64,000 nt of DNA from Nonomuraea turcica (GTDB taxonomy: Bacteria > Actinomycetota > Actinomycetes > Streptosporangiales > Streptosporangiaceae): contig NZ_JAUZQF010000019.1 in the NCBI RefSeq assembly GCF_030718205.1, forward strand, positions 186,001 through 250,000, written 5' to 3'. Of the stretch, positions 1 through 8,857 are shown in pieces. Both the position numbers and the translations under genes were made by a program. Positions within the stretch are counted from its first letter, which is position 1. Each line of letters starts with the position of its first letter. The notes beneath the pieces are model-generated. The model had not been told where the DNA came from. It saw only the letters and a program-made list of their open reading frames with translations, and did not search any database.

Positions 1-888
1 GGCGCGGACGGGGTGGGTGGCGGTGCGCAGGGCGGCGCCGGCCAGCATGTCGATCAGCCCGGGCGCCTTCTGCCCGTGCCCATCGGCCGGCAGTAACCGG
101 TCGCCGTCGGGGACGCCGCCGCATGACCCGCCGGCCCGGCCGTCGGCAGTGCCGGTGCTTGGCTCGGTGGCCCGGCCGTTGACGTGGCCGTCGCCCTCGG
201 CGTGGCCTGTGGCCTTAGCGGACGCTTTGGCATGGCTGGTGGCCTTGGCGGACGCTTTGGCGTGGCCGGCTGTCTTGGCTAGGGCCTTGACGTGGCCGTT
301 GACGGAGGCGTGATCGCGCTGGCCGGCCGCGGGGAGGGCGGCGCTCGGCACGTGGCTGCCGTTCGCGCTGACCGGCTGGACCGTCGTGGGGAGCTTGCGG
401 CGGGTGAGGTGGCCGTCTGGGGTGAGGTCGAGCAGGGTGGCCAGGGTCTCCGCGCCCGAGATGCCGTCGATGGCGGCGTGGTGCACCTTCGTGTAGATGG
501 CCACCCTCCCGTCGGGCAGCCCATTGATCAGATGCATCTCCCACAGCGGATGCGCCCGGTCGAGCCTGCGGGCGTGGATCTCCGCCACGGCATCGGCCAG
601 CTGCCAGTCGTTCCCCGGCTCGGGCAACGTCAGCTCGAACAGGTGGTTGCCGATGTCGAAGCCGGGATCGGGCGCCCAGTACGGATGGTCCAGTCCCAAC
701 GGCACCTCGGCCAGCCGCAGGCTGAGCGCGGGGGACAAGTGGATCCGGTCGAGCAGCAACTCCGCGAGCGCGTCCCGGTTGAGCGACCCGTTCGCCGAGT
801 CGAGTATCGCCAGCCCGGCCACGTGCGCGGCGGTGGTCGCCGTCTCGACATTGAGGAACTGAGCGTCGAGTGCGGTCAGCTGGCGCAT
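1..888 (-). CDS. Wax ester synthase/diacylglycerol acyltransferase (WS/DGAT), 3' end outside window
   Basis: The reading frame starts at 888 (ATG, preceded by AAAGGAG) and stays open to the left edge, so only the first 296 codons are present. The N-terminus MRQLTALDAQFLNVET and the motif HHAAIDG, near residue 130, match the HHxxxDG active site of bacterial WS/DGAT enzymes. These esterify fatty alcohols or diacylglycerol with acyl-CoA to make storage lipid. After the catalytic domain, where the family has a short linker, there is a long Ala/Lys/Gly/His-rich insert with 10-residue repeats such as GHAKASAKAT. The C-terminal domain lies outside the window. The family call is secure; the substrate cannot be told. 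Confidence 0.85.
   Translation of the reverse strand, partial: MRQLTALDAQFLNVETATTAAHVAGLAILDSANGSLNRDALAELLLDRIHLSPALSLRLAEVPLGLDHPYWAPDPGFDIGNHLFELTLPEPGNDWQLADAVAEIHARRLDRAHPLWEMHLINGLPDGRVAIYTKVHHAAIDGISGAETLATLLDLTPDGHLTRRKLPTTVQPVSANGSHVPSAALPAAGQRDHASVNGHVKALAKTAGHAKASAKATSHAKASAKATGHAEGDGHVNGRATEPSTGTADGRAGGSCGGVPDGDRLLPADGHGQKAPGLIDMLAGAALRTATHPVRA
209..298. repeat. Three 30-bp tandem units inside the WS/DGAT gene
   Basis: Units at 209-238 and 239-268 differ at only a few bases; 269-298 is a more diverged third copy. Each encodes ten residues on the minus strand (GHVKALAKTA, GHAKASAKAT, SHAKASAKAT). The unit length is a multiple of three, so copy-number change would keep the frame. 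The repeat forms a basic, flexible linker. Confidence 0.8.
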
Positions 889-1030
889 CTGCTCTCCTTT
901 TTTCGGCGTGTGTGCAGCATCACATGAGGGCATTTCCGAAAGGTTTCCGCGAGAGTCTTTCAGATGAATTCAGGTGCGCCGGACCGTGGTAAAGGAAATC
1001 GCCAGCTCAGCCGGGATCGGTGACAATTAC

Positions 1031-2077
1031 CTATCCGATGACAACGTGAATGGGGTGTTGCACGACGGCGTCGAAGTGATAGCCGAAGGGATGCCGGGGT
1101 GTGACCATGGGCTGCGTGGCGCCCGTCTCGTCGGTCGCCCTGGCCATGAGCACATATCGCCCCGTGTGGCGGGGAGCCCACGCGATGTGCCACGGCAGCC
1201 AGGCTCCGACCAGGTGATGCCCGTGGTGCTCGGCCGCGCGCCAGTGGAACCCGCCGTCGAAGCTCACCTCGGCCCGCACGATCCTGCCGCGCCCCGACCA
1301 GGACCGGCCGTGCAGGATGTGCGGCCCGGTGATGGGCAGGACGGCATTCCAGGGGAGCTCGAAAGCGCTCTTCACGGGCTGCGTGGTGACATCCGCGTAA
1401 AAGACCGTGTTCCACGGAGTGAAGAGCTTGGTCGTGGAAACTTCGATGTCGCCCAACCATTTGATGGACGCTATTCCCACCCATCCCGGCACCACCAATC
1501 GCACCGGAAATCCGTGATCGGGAGGCAGCGGCTCGCCGTTCATCTCGTAGGCCACCAGCACGTCGTCCATGGCCTTGTCGATCGGCAGCGGCCTGCGTAC
1601 GTGACCGTAATCCTCGAACGGCGCATCCAGCCCCGAGGGCAACACGTCCACGGCCCCGGGAAGCACGCCGACCTGCTTGAGCAGGTATTTCAACGGCACC
1701 CCGCGCCACCGTGCGACCCCGATCGCCCCCAGGCCCCACTGCGTCCCCGGGGCGGGGTCGTGCTGTTGCGTGCCGTAGAAGCGCCGCCCGTTGCCCGCGC
1801 ACTCGATCGCCAGGTCGTAGGTCCGGGACGGCATGGCCCGGAGCTCGTCGTAGCCGAACTCGCGCGGACTTCGGATGCCCGCGCCGTGCAGTCGCAGCCG
1901 CCAGGTCGTGACGTCGATGAGCGGCGTGGAGGTGTGGTTGCGCACGAAGAACCGGTCGATCGGCGTGTGGTATCCCTGCCCCGACATGGCCTCCCACCGC
2001 ATCTCGGCACTCGCGCCGTGCACCCGGAACAGGTGGTCGGGCAGCGGCTTCACGATCGTCGCAGTGGCTTGCTCCAT
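1031..2077 (-). CDS. Sulfite-oxidase-like molybdopterin-dependent oxidoreductase
   Basis: 348 residues from ATG 2077, preceded by GAGGTGAG. The Mo-pterin domain carries AIECAGNGRR with Cys93, the expected molybdenum ligand of the sulfite oxidase family. The C-terminal half (from about residue 230) is the Mo-co dimerisation domain. No signal peptide, TAT motif, haem domain or membrane segment is seen, so it is probably a soluble cytoplasmic enzyme whose electron acceptor is a separate protein. It may oxidise sulfite or reduce another small oxo-compound. It lies 263 bp downstream of polX on the same strand. Family confident, substrate unknown. Confidence 0.85.
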   Translation of the reverse strand: MEQATATIVKPLPDHLFRVHGASAEMRWEAMSGQGYHTPIDRFFVRNHTSTPLIDVTTWRLRLHGAGIRSPREFGYDELRAMPSRTYDLAIECAGNGRRFYGTQQHDPAPGTQWGLGAIGVARWRGVPLKYLLKQVGVLPGAVDVLPSGLDAPFEDYGHVRRPLPIDKAMDDVLVAYEMNGEPLPPDHGFPVRLVVPGWVGIASIKWLGDIEVSTTKLFTPWNTVFYADVTTQPVKSAFELPWNAVLPITGPHILHGRSWSGRGRIVRAEVSFDGGFHWRAAEHHGHHLVGAWLPWHIAWAPRHTGRYVLMARATDETGATQPMVTPRHPFGYHFDAVVQHPIHVVIG

Positions 2078-2340
2078 CGATCTCACCTCACAACAGATAT
2101 TCCCTACCTGGAAACCATTTAATCTCCTCTCGCTTGGCTTCGGCATCCCTCTTTGCCGACCCCGGACCCCCGCCCATCGCATCGGGAACGTTCCAAGCTC
2201 TCCTCGGGCCCTTCTACCCGGCCCCCCCACCTGCAGAACCGGCCGGCGCCAGGCTCGTCCAACAGGTCCAGCGGCTGACGGCAGGATGAAGGCGCGGCGT
2301 TGAGACGTTCGAGGAACGATAGGGAGGCCGGGAGGCGTGG

Positions 2341-4020
2341 TCAGCGGCCCAGGAAGGCCTGGAGCCGGTCCAGGGGCCAGGTGTTGATCACGTCGTCCGT
2401 CGTCAACCACGCCCGCTGCGCGATCCCGATCCCGAACCGCTGGTTCGCCAAGTGGGGAATCGCGTGCGAGTCGCTGTCGATCGAGAACTTGACCCCGTGG
2501 TGCTTGGCCAGCCGCACCAGATCCGACGGCAAGTCGGAGCGGTCGGGGAATGAGTCGATCTCCATCGCGGTGCCCGTGCGGGCCGCCGCGCGGAAGACAG
2601 CCTCCCAGTCCGCGTCCACCGCCGCCCGCTTGCCGATCTTCCGCGTCGTCGGATGCCCGATGATGTCCACGTACGGGTTTTCGCAGGCGGCGATGAAACG
2701 GCGCGTCATCTCCTCCCGCGACATCCCGAAATGGGAGTGCACCGAGGCCACGCACACGTCGAACTCCCGCAGGATCTCCCCGGGCCAGTCCACCGAGCCG
2801 TCGGGCGCGATGTTGAGCTCGGTGCCGTGCAGCAGGCGCATGTCCGGGTATTTCCGCTGGAGCTCGGCCACCCGTCCCCGCTGCTCCAGCGCCTTGTCCA
2901 ACGTCATCCGCTGCATCGCCAGGTCCGGCGCGTGGTCGGTGACCGCGTAGTAGGCGTAGCCGCGGGCGTGCCCGGCCGCCACCATGTCCTCCAGCGACGC
3001 GATCCCGTCCGTGAGATCGGTGTGCGTGTGCAGGTCGCCCTTGAGGTCGGGTAGTTCCACGAGCACGGGCAGCTCGCCCCGCAGCGCCGCCTTGACCTCG
3101 CCGCCGTCCTCCCGCATCGGCGGCGGCACGAACCGCATGCCGAGCGCGGCGTAGATGTCCTCCTCGGACTCGGCGGCGATCACCCGCTCGCCCTCGAACA
3201 GTCCGTATTCCGAGAGCTTCCAGCCCTTCTTCACCGCCATCTCCCTGATGGCGACGTTGTGCTCCTTGGAGCCTGTGAAATATTGCATGGCCGCACCCCA
3301 CGACTCGGCCGGGACCACCCGCAGGTCCACCTGGATGCCGGACGTGGTGCGGATCGAGGTCTTCTTCTCGCCCGCCGCGATGACGTCGGCGACGTAAGGC
3401 TGCGCCCGGAACTCCTCCATGATCGACTCCGGCGCAACCGCGAGGATGTCGATGTCGCCGATCGTGTCCTTCATCCGCCGCAGCGATCCCGCGTACGCGA
3501 TCCGCTCGGCCGGCAGCGAGGCCATCACCTGCTCGGCCAGCGACATGGCGACGCCGATGTGCACGCGGCGGCCGGACTGCTCGAGCTGCTCGATGCCCTT
3601 GAGCAGATTGGCCAGGGTCTTGGGGCCGAGGCCCTTGACGCCGTCCAGGCGGCCAGAGGAGATCGCCTCGCGCAGCGCGTCGGTGGAGTCGACGCCGTAG
3701 TCCTCGAACAGCATGATCGCCGTCTTGGGGCCTAGAGTCGGCACCCGCGTCAGCCTGCGCACCCCATCGGGAACGCGCCCTCGCAGGTCGTCGAGCTGCC
3801 GGAAGCTCCCGCGCTGCAGGAACTCCTCCATCTTCTTGGCGATCGCCTCGCCGACGCCGGGGACATTGCGCACGTCGACGACCGAGATGTCCTCGGGGAA
3901 CCCGGCGATGGCCTTGGCCGCCTTCTGGTAGCTCCGCACCCGGAAGGCGTCGCCGCCGCAGAGCGCGAACAACTCCGCGTATTCCTGCAGCGCCGACGCC
4001 GCCTCCTCATTAGCCCGCAT
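2341..4020 (-). CDS. polX: DNA polymerase/3'-5' exonuclease PolX
   Basis: 559 residues, the usual bacterial PolX length. Order: an 8-kDa helix-hairpin-helix region (VRNVPGVGEAIAKK at 50-63, LGPKT repeats at 96-100 and 131-135); the family X palm with GSLRR at 178-182, GDID at 188-191 and the third aspartate in VDLRV at 231-235; then a PHP domain from about 328 (DLHTHTDLTDG) that supplies metal-dependent 3'-5' exonuclease. Family members act in base-excision and gap-filling repair. The start MRANEEAASALQEY fits the family. It sits 39 bp upstream of nothing else on its strand except the aldo/keto reductase end, so co-transcription with that gene is possible. Confidence 0.92.
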   Translation of the reverse strand: MRANEEAASALQEYAELFALCGGDAFRVRSYQKAAKAIAGFPEDISVVDVRNVPGVGEAIAKKMEEFLQRGSFRQLDDLRGRVPDGVRRLTRVPTLGPKTAIMLFEDYGVDSTDALREAISSGRLDGVKGLGPKTLANLLKGIEQLEQSGRRVHIGVAMSLAEQVMASLPAERIAYAGSLRRMKDTIGDIDILAVAPESIMEEFRAQPYVADVIAAGEKKTSIRTTSGIQVDLRVVPAESWGAAMQYFTGSKEHNVAIREMAVKKGWKLSEYGLFEGERVIAAESEEDIYAALGMRFVPPPMREDGGEVKAALRGELPVLVELPDLKGDLHTHTDLTDGIASLEDMVAAGHARGYAYYAVTDHAPDLAMQRMTLDKALEQRGRVAELQRKYPDMRLLHGTELNIAPDGSVDWPGEILREFDVCVASVHSHFGMSREEMTRRFIAACENPYVDIIGHPTTRKIGKRAAVDADWEAVFRAAARTGTAMEIDSFPDRSDLPSDLVRLAKHHGVKFSIDSDSHAIPHLANQRFGIGIAQRAWLTTDDVINTWPLDRLQAFLGR

Positions 4021-4059
4021 GCCCCAACCCTAGGGGCTCGGACCGACAATCCGGGATGG

Positions 4060-5028
4060 TCAGAACCGCACCTCACGCGGCCGGTACGGCTCGCCGAGGA
4101 AGGCCAGCTCCGCCTCCGACAACGCCACGTCCACGGCCGCCACCGCGTCGTCGACGTGCCGGTCCTTCGTGGCCCCGACGATCGGCGCCGTCACGGCCGG
4201 CTGGTGCAGCAGCCAGGCCAGCGCGACCTGGGCAGCCGGCAGCCCGCGCTCGGCCGCCACCTGCGCCACCCGGTCGAGGATCAGCTTGTCGTTCTCCGGG
4301 TCGTACAGGGCGTCGATGCGCTCGTCCGACTCCGTCCTGGTCGTGGTGGCCGCCGAGCCGGCCCGGGCCAGCACGCCCCGCGCCAGCGGACTCCACGGGA
4401 TCACGCCCACGCCTTGGTCGAGGCAGAGCGGCACCATCTCGCGCTCTTCCTCCCGATAAAGCAGGTTGTAGTGATTTTGCATGGCGACGAATCTCGTCCA
4501 CCCGTTGCGCTCGGCCACCTGCTGCGCCTTGGCGAACTGCCAGGCCCACATGCTGGACGCGCCGAGATAGCGGACCTTGCCCGCCCTGACCACGTCGTGC
4601 AGCGCCTCCATGGTCTCCTCGATGGGCGTCTCGTCGTCCCACCGGTGGATCTGGTAGAGGTCCACGTAGTCGGTGCCCAGCCGGTCGAGCGAGGCGTCAA
4701 TGGCGGCGAGGATGTGCTTGCGGGACAGGCCGCGGTCGTTGACGCCCCTGCTCATCGGGAAATAGACCTTGGTCGCCAGCACGTAATCCTCGCGCCTGGG
4801 GAAGATCCCGCGCAGCACGTTGCCGGTCACGACCTCGCTCTCGCCGCGGCTGTAGACGTCGGCGGTGTCGAAGAACGTCACGCCCGCGTCGGCCGCTCTG
4901 CGCACGATCGGCTCGGCCTGGTCCTGCGGCAGCGCCCACTCCTGCCGGGCCGGATCACCATAGCTCATCATGCCCAGGCACACCCGCGAGACCTTCAAGC
5001 CCGTGTCACCAAGTCGCATGTATTCCAT
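4060..5028 (-). CDS. Aldo/keto reductase
   Basis: 322 residues from ATG 5028; an in-frame GTG at 5037 would add three residues, but AGGGTGAG sits at a good distance from 5028. The catalytic tetrad of the AKR superfamily is visible: Asp and Tyr in DTADVYS, Lys in ATKVYF, His in QIHRWD. The sequence resembles the YajO/AKR11-like group that reduces aldehydes or sugar carbonyls with NADPH. It lies 67 bp downstream of the zinc alcohol dehydrogenase on the same strand, so the two may form a carbonyl/alcohol interconversion operon. Confidence 0.88.
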   Translation of the reverse strand: MEYMRLGDTGLKVSRVCLGMMSYGDPARQEWALPQDQAEPIVRRAADAGVTFFDTADVYSRGESEVVTGNVLRGIFPRREDYVLATKVYFPMSRGVNDRGLSRKHILAAIDASLDRLGTDYVDLYQIHRWDDETPIEETMEALHDVVRAGKVRYLGASSMWAWQFAKAQQVAERNGWTRFVAMQNHYNLLYREEEREMVPLCLDQGVGVIPWSPLARGVLARAGSAATTTRTESDERIDALYDPENDKLILDRVAQVAAERGLPAAQVALAWLLHQPAVTAPIVGATKDRHVDDAVAAVDVALSEAELAFLGEPYRPREVRF

Positions 5029-5095
5029 ACGGCTCACCCTAGGGGCGCATCACAGGAACAACGTGGCACGGGGGGCCGGTTGCGGCAGCGGACGT

Positions 5096-6133
5096 TCAGT
5101 GCGGCGTCCGGGGGGTGATCATCGTGACGCCCGGGACCGAGCCGATCGAGGCCAGCGCCTTGCCGGTGTCGGCGAGCCCGATCGTGCGGGTGACGAGCTG
5201 GTCGGGATGCAGGATCCCGCCCCGGATCATCTCCAGCATGGGCGGGTACGCGTGCGCGGCCATGCCATGGCTGCCCAGCAGCCGCAGCTCGTGGCCGATC
5301 ACCCGGTCCATCGGCACCGGCGTCGCCCCGCCGGGCAGCAGCCCCACCTGGACGTGCCGGCCCCGGCGGCGCAGGCTCTCTATGGAGGCGGCGCACGTCG
5401 CCGGGCTGCCCAGCGCGTCGATGGACACGTGCGCGCCGCCCCGGGTCAGCTCCCTGACCTGGGCCGCCGCGTCTCCTCTCGACCCGTTGACGAAATGCGT
5501 GGCGCCCGCCAGTTCGGCCAGGTGCAGCGCGTCGCTGCTGATGTCGACGGCCACCACGCGGGCGCCGGCCGCCGTCGCGATCATCACCGCGGACAGTCCC
5601 ACGCCGCCGCAGCCGTGCACCGCCACCCATTCGCCCGGGCGCACCTCGCCCACCTGGGACACGGCGCGGAACGCGGTGGCGAAGCGGCAGCCCAGCCCGG
5701 CCGCCGTGGCGAAGGCCATGTCCTCGGGGATCGCGATCAGGTTGACGTCGGCGTGGTCGACGGCGACGTACTCGGCGAAGGAGCCCCAGTGGGTGAAACC
5801 CGGCTGGGTCTGCCGCTCGCACACCTGCTGGTCACCGGCGGCGCACGACGCGCACGTGCCGCAGGCGCAGATGAACGGCACGGTCACGCGCGCCCCCGCC
5901 CGCCACCCGCGCACGTCGGACCCGACGGCCTCGACCACGCCCGCGAACTCGTGCCCCGGCACGTGCGGAAGGGCCTTGATGTCGGGATCGTGCCCCTGCC
6001 AGCCGTGCCAGTCGGAGCGGCACAACCCCGTCGCCTCGACTCTGATCACCGCTCCGTGCGCGGCCGGGGCTGGGTCGGCCAGCTCGCGCACGTCGAGCTC
6101 ACCGCCGAAAATGTCAAACGCAACCGCTCGCAT
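5096..6133 (-). CDS. Zinc-dependent alcohol dehydrogenase (MDR family)
   Basis: 345 residues. Catalytic zinc ligands fit Cys38 (GLCRSDWHG) and His61-Glu62 (PGHEF); the structural-zinc lobe has Cys at 89/91, 94, 97 and 105. The Rossmann glycine motif is GCGGVGLS. This is a medium-chain NAD(P)-dependent dehydrogenase. TAGGCT on the minus strand at 6145-6140 lies 6 bp before the ATG, suggesting a leaderless transcript. The first codons coincide with an 18-bp sequence repeated exactly just upstream of the iscB scaffold (see 6118-6360). Likely co-transcribed with the aldo/keto reductase. Confidence 0.9.
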   Translation of the reverse strand: MRAVAFDIFGGELDVRELADPAPAAHGAVIRVEATGLCRSDWHGWQGHDPDIKALPHVPGHEFAGVVEAVGSDVRGWRAGARVTVPFICACGTCASCAAGDQQVCERQTQPGFTHWGSFAEYVAVDHADVNLIAIPEDMAFATAAGLGCRFATAFRAVSQVGEVRPGEWVAVHGCGGVGLSAVMIATAAGARVVAVDISSDALHLAELAGATHFVNGSRGDAAAQVRELTRGGAHVSIDALGSPATCAASIESLRRRGRHVQVGLLPGGATPVPMDRVIGHELRLLGSHGMAAHAYPPMLEMIRGGILHPDQLVTRTIGLADTGKALASIGSVPGVTMITPRTPH

Positions 6134-6135
6134 CT
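6118..6135. repeat. 18-bp sequence at the adh start, repeated at 6343-6360
   Basis: acgcaaccgctcgcatct occurs at 6118-6135 and again at 6343-6360, same orientation, with no similarity in the flanks. The first copy covers the adh ATG (6133-6131) and its next five codons. The second copy ends exactly where the structured region upstream of iscB begins. The 18-bp length fits an IscB guide better than it fits a general duplication. Confidence 0.85.
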
Positions 6136-6139
6136 GTGC

Positions 6140-6145
6140 AGCCTA
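6140..6145 (-). promoter_or_regulatory. Probable -10 element of the alcohol dehydrogenase gene
   Basis: TAGGCT on the minus strand, 6 bp from the ATG at 6133, matches the actinobacterial TANNNT -10 and would start transcription near the ATG (leaderless). I see no convincing -35 hexamer. Confidence 0.4.
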
Positions 6146-6360
6146 GCCTTTGAGCCTGCAGCTGAGGTGCTGCAATGCCTGGTGGGAGAGTGAACCACAA
6201 CCCTCTCTTCGAAAATACTATGGAAAAGCTCAGTCACGGCAGGTAGTGTGTGCGTTCCGTGAGAGCCTCGTGACGGAGGGGTACGCGATGGCGATCTGCC
6301 GCTCCAAGCAGGATGGCCTGCCGTCGGTGGTGCAGCTCCGACACGCAACCGCTCGCATCT

Positions 6361-6709
6361 CGTAACCGGATTCCCCCGCCCTTCGAATGAGCGCGGGGGC
6401 TTTCAGCCCATGTGGGCTGGAGGCCCGTGTGTTACCAGCACCAGCCAACATCGCGTAGGAGGTGACCGAAGTTGGCTACGTTCCGCGTAGGACAGATGAC
6501 CCACCAGGCTGTGCCTCCTCAGCAGCCTGCTGGAACTCGGCCCAGCAGACAACCCCGGGATCAGGGACGAAACGGGGGCCGAGGGCCGCCGCAGGGCGGC
6601 TCCCGGCGCGGGACATGTGCGAGAGGAGACCCCCGGCAGTTCACCTGCCGCCGGGGGCGTCACCCCGGACCATGAGGTTCGGGAGCAGGCACGTGAGTGC
6701 CATCCGTAT
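6361..6709 (+). ncRNA. Probable IscB omegaRNA scaffold; guide segment would be 6343-6360
   Basis: This GC-rich non-coding stretch directly precedes the iscB remnant, where IS200/IS605-family IscB elements encode their omegaRNA. It contains clear hairpins: CCCCCGC 6373-6379 with GCGGGGG 6393-6399, and CAGCCC 6404-6409 with GGGCTG 6414-6419. More GC-rich inverted segments follow up to about 6660 (for example CCCCCGGCAG with CTGCCGCCGGGGG around 6628-6657). In characterised systems the guide is the DNA immediately 5' of the scaffold, here the 18-bp repeat. Boundaries are estimates; a covariance-model search would settle them. Confidence 0.6.
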
Positions 6710-7926
6710 GTGTTCGTGCTCGACAAGCACGGACAGCCGCTGCAGCCCTGCAGCCCGGCGCGGGCCCGCAAGCTGCTGAAGCAAGGCAGGGCCGTTGTCC
6801 ACCGGCATACGCCCTTCGTCATCCGTCTCAAGGACCGCACCGTCGCCGAGAGGGAGATAGACGGGGTGGAGCTGGGTGTCGACCCCGGTTCCCAGCATAC
6901 TGGGATCGCCGCTTTCACCGAGCAGGCCGGCGAGCGCCGCGCCCGGTTCGGCATCCAGCTTGACCACCGCGGCGCAATCATTCGCAAGAAGATGCAGCAG
7001 CGGGCCGCCTATCGGCGCGGTCGCCGCACCCGGAAAGTGCGTTACCGCAAGGCGCGCTTCGCCAACCGGGCCCGACCTTCGGGGTGGCTCCCGCCATCTC
7101 TGCGGGACCGCGTGGCCACCACCGTCTCGTGGGTGGACCGGCTGGCTCGCTGGGCACCGGTGCGCGCTGTGCATGTGGAACGGGTCGCCTTCGACACCCA
7201 CGCCATCGCTGCCGGCAGGCCCCTGGAGGGTGTCGAGTACCAGCATGGCACCCTGCACGGGACCGAGGTCCGCGAGTACCTGCTGGCCAAGTGGGGGCGG
7301 CGCTGTGCTTACTGCGCCGCCAGCGGGGGCACCGTTGAACATCGACCACATCCACCCACGCAGCCGAGGCGGCACCGACCGGATTTCCAATCTGACCCTG
7401 GCCTGCGTGCCGTGCAATGAGGCGAAGTCCAATCGGCTGCCCGTCTGCCCACGCACGTGGCCTCTGGGGGCCGGGCCAAGTGGAACCGAACCCGCAGCCG
7501 CCTGCCCAAGACGCACGCTTTCGATGCCCTGGCGGTGGGCAAGCTCGATGCCATCACCGAAACCGTGTCCACGGTGCTGGTCGCTGCGTGTGCAGGCCGC
7601 GGCACCCATACCCGCACCCGCACCGACAAGCATGGCTTTCCCCGCCTCCGCCTGCCCCGGCAGAAAAGGTTCTTCGCCTACGCCACCTGGTAACGGCCGT
7701 CGTCCCCACTGGGAAGAAGCAAGGAACCCACACCGGTCGTGTTGCCGTCCGTGCCACCGGCAGTTTCAACATCACCACCGCCCAGGGCATCGTCCAAGGC
7801 ATCAGCCACCGACACGTCCGACTGTTGCAACGGGCGGACGGATACGCCTACGCCTTTAAGCAGGAATCATGCCGACCGTACGCCGTTGCCTCGCCTGAAG
7901 GTGGGATCTCCGCGGCGGTCATCTGA
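6710..7926 (+). pseudogene. iscB: iscB remnant (RNA-guided HNH/RuvC nuclease of IS200/IS605-type elements), frameshifted
   Basis: Successive frames reconstruct an IscB: PLMP-type N-terminus VFVLDKHGQPLQP from GTG 6710; RuvC-I LGVDPGSQHTG near 6871; an arginine-rich bridge helix (YRRGRRTRKVRYRKARF) at about 7008-7058; RuvC-II VHVERVAFD near 7168; an HNH core, CAYC near 7309 then IDHIHPRSRGG near 7340; RuvC-III KTHAFDALAVG near 7507; and the C-terminal VVPTGKKQGTH...GRVAVR from 7697. An extra base in the G run 7325-7329 shifts frame within HNH. About 150 bp between HNH and RuvC-III appear deleted, with another shift near 7445, and a third disruption is at about 7683. No transposase gene accompanies it. 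The protein cannot be functional without repair or recoding. Confidence 0.85.
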
Positions 7927-8754
7927 TCAGCTAAGAGTCAGTTGCCGCAGCTCGCGCAAGGCCTGGTGCGAAGGGGAGCCGGGTTCGGTGGTGTAGAGCA
8001 CGAGACGGAGGTCGTCGCGGTCGGGCACCGGCATGACCTGGCAGATCATGTCGATCACGCCGACGAGCGGGTGCGTGATGCGCTTGCGCTGCTCCCTGCG
8101 GATCTCGACCTCGTGCCGGGACCACAACTCGGCGAACTCGGGGCTGAGCGCGAGCATCTCGGCGACCAGCGCCCGCAGCCTGCGGTCGTCCGGGTAGCGC
8201 CCCAGGGCGGCCCGCAGGTCGGCGACCGAGGCGCGGGCGAAGCGGCCCTTCTCCTCGTCGTTGAGGTAATCGGCGATGTCGGGGGACATGAAGACCCAGC
8301 GGATGACGTTCCTGTCCTCGGGTGGCTGCTTGTCGAGGTCGCGCATGATGACGTTGGCCATCGGGTTCCACGCGAGGATGTCGTAGCGGGCGTTGAGGAC
8401 GTAGGTGGGCACCTCCTCCAGGAACGCCAGCAAGTGCAGCACGCCGCCGGGCACGTCCTCCCTGATCGACGGCGCCTCCAGGGGCTGCCCGGCCAGGTCG
8501 AACAGGTAGGCGCGCTCGTCCTGGGTCAGCATCAGCGCCCGGGCCAGCGCGTTGAGGACCTGCCGCGACGGATGCGGGCCGCGGCCCTGCTCCAGCCGGA
8601 TGTAGTAGTCGATCGACATGCCGGCCAGCTGCGCGATCTCCTGCCTGCGCAGGCCCGGCGTGCGGCGGCGCTCGCCGCTGGGCAGTCCCACGTCGGCGGG
8701 GCTGACGCGGGCACGCCTGCTGCGGAGGAACTCTGCGAGTTGGTCCCGGTTCAT
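7927..8754 (-). CDS. XRE-family regulator with MmyB-like ligand-binding domain
   Basis: 275 residues from ATG 8754; ATG 8772 is an alternative six residues longer. An N-terminal helix-turn-helix (LRRQEIAQLAGMSIDYYIRLEQGRG) is followed by the MmyB-like PAS-type sensing domain, the usual layout of actinobacterial regulators that sit beside an oxidoreductase they control. It is transcribed divergently from an SDR gene with 103 bp between starts, so it most likely regulates that gene and itself. The stop lies directly against the end of the iscB remnant. Confidence 0.88.
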   Translation of the reverse strand: MNRDQLAEFLRSRRARVSPADVGLPSGERRRTPGLRRQEIAQLAGMSIDYYIRLEQGRGPHPSRQVLNALARALMLTQDERAYLFDLAGQPLEAPSIREDVPGGVLHLLAFLEEVPTYVLNARYDILAWNPMANVIMRDLDKQPPEDRNVIRWVFMSPDIADYLNDEEKGRFARASVADLRAALGRYPDDRRLRALVAEMLALSPEFAELWSRHEVEIRREQRKRITHPLVGVIDMICQVMPVPDRDDLRLVLYTTEPGSPSHQALRELRQLTLS

Positions 8755-8857
8755 GCCTCCATCCTCGGCCATGACCGTGCGGTCATGGGTGGTACTGCCG
8801 ATCCCAGCTTCCGCAGGTCTCTCCCGCACCCGCTCTCGCCTGGGCGAACGTGGAGAC

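Noticed and set aside
6288..6365. Short open frame of 25 codons with GGAGGGG upstream (MAICRSKQDG...)
   Set aside because: It runs through the guide-like 18-mer into the non-coding scaffold and has no homology I recognise. Treated as incidental.
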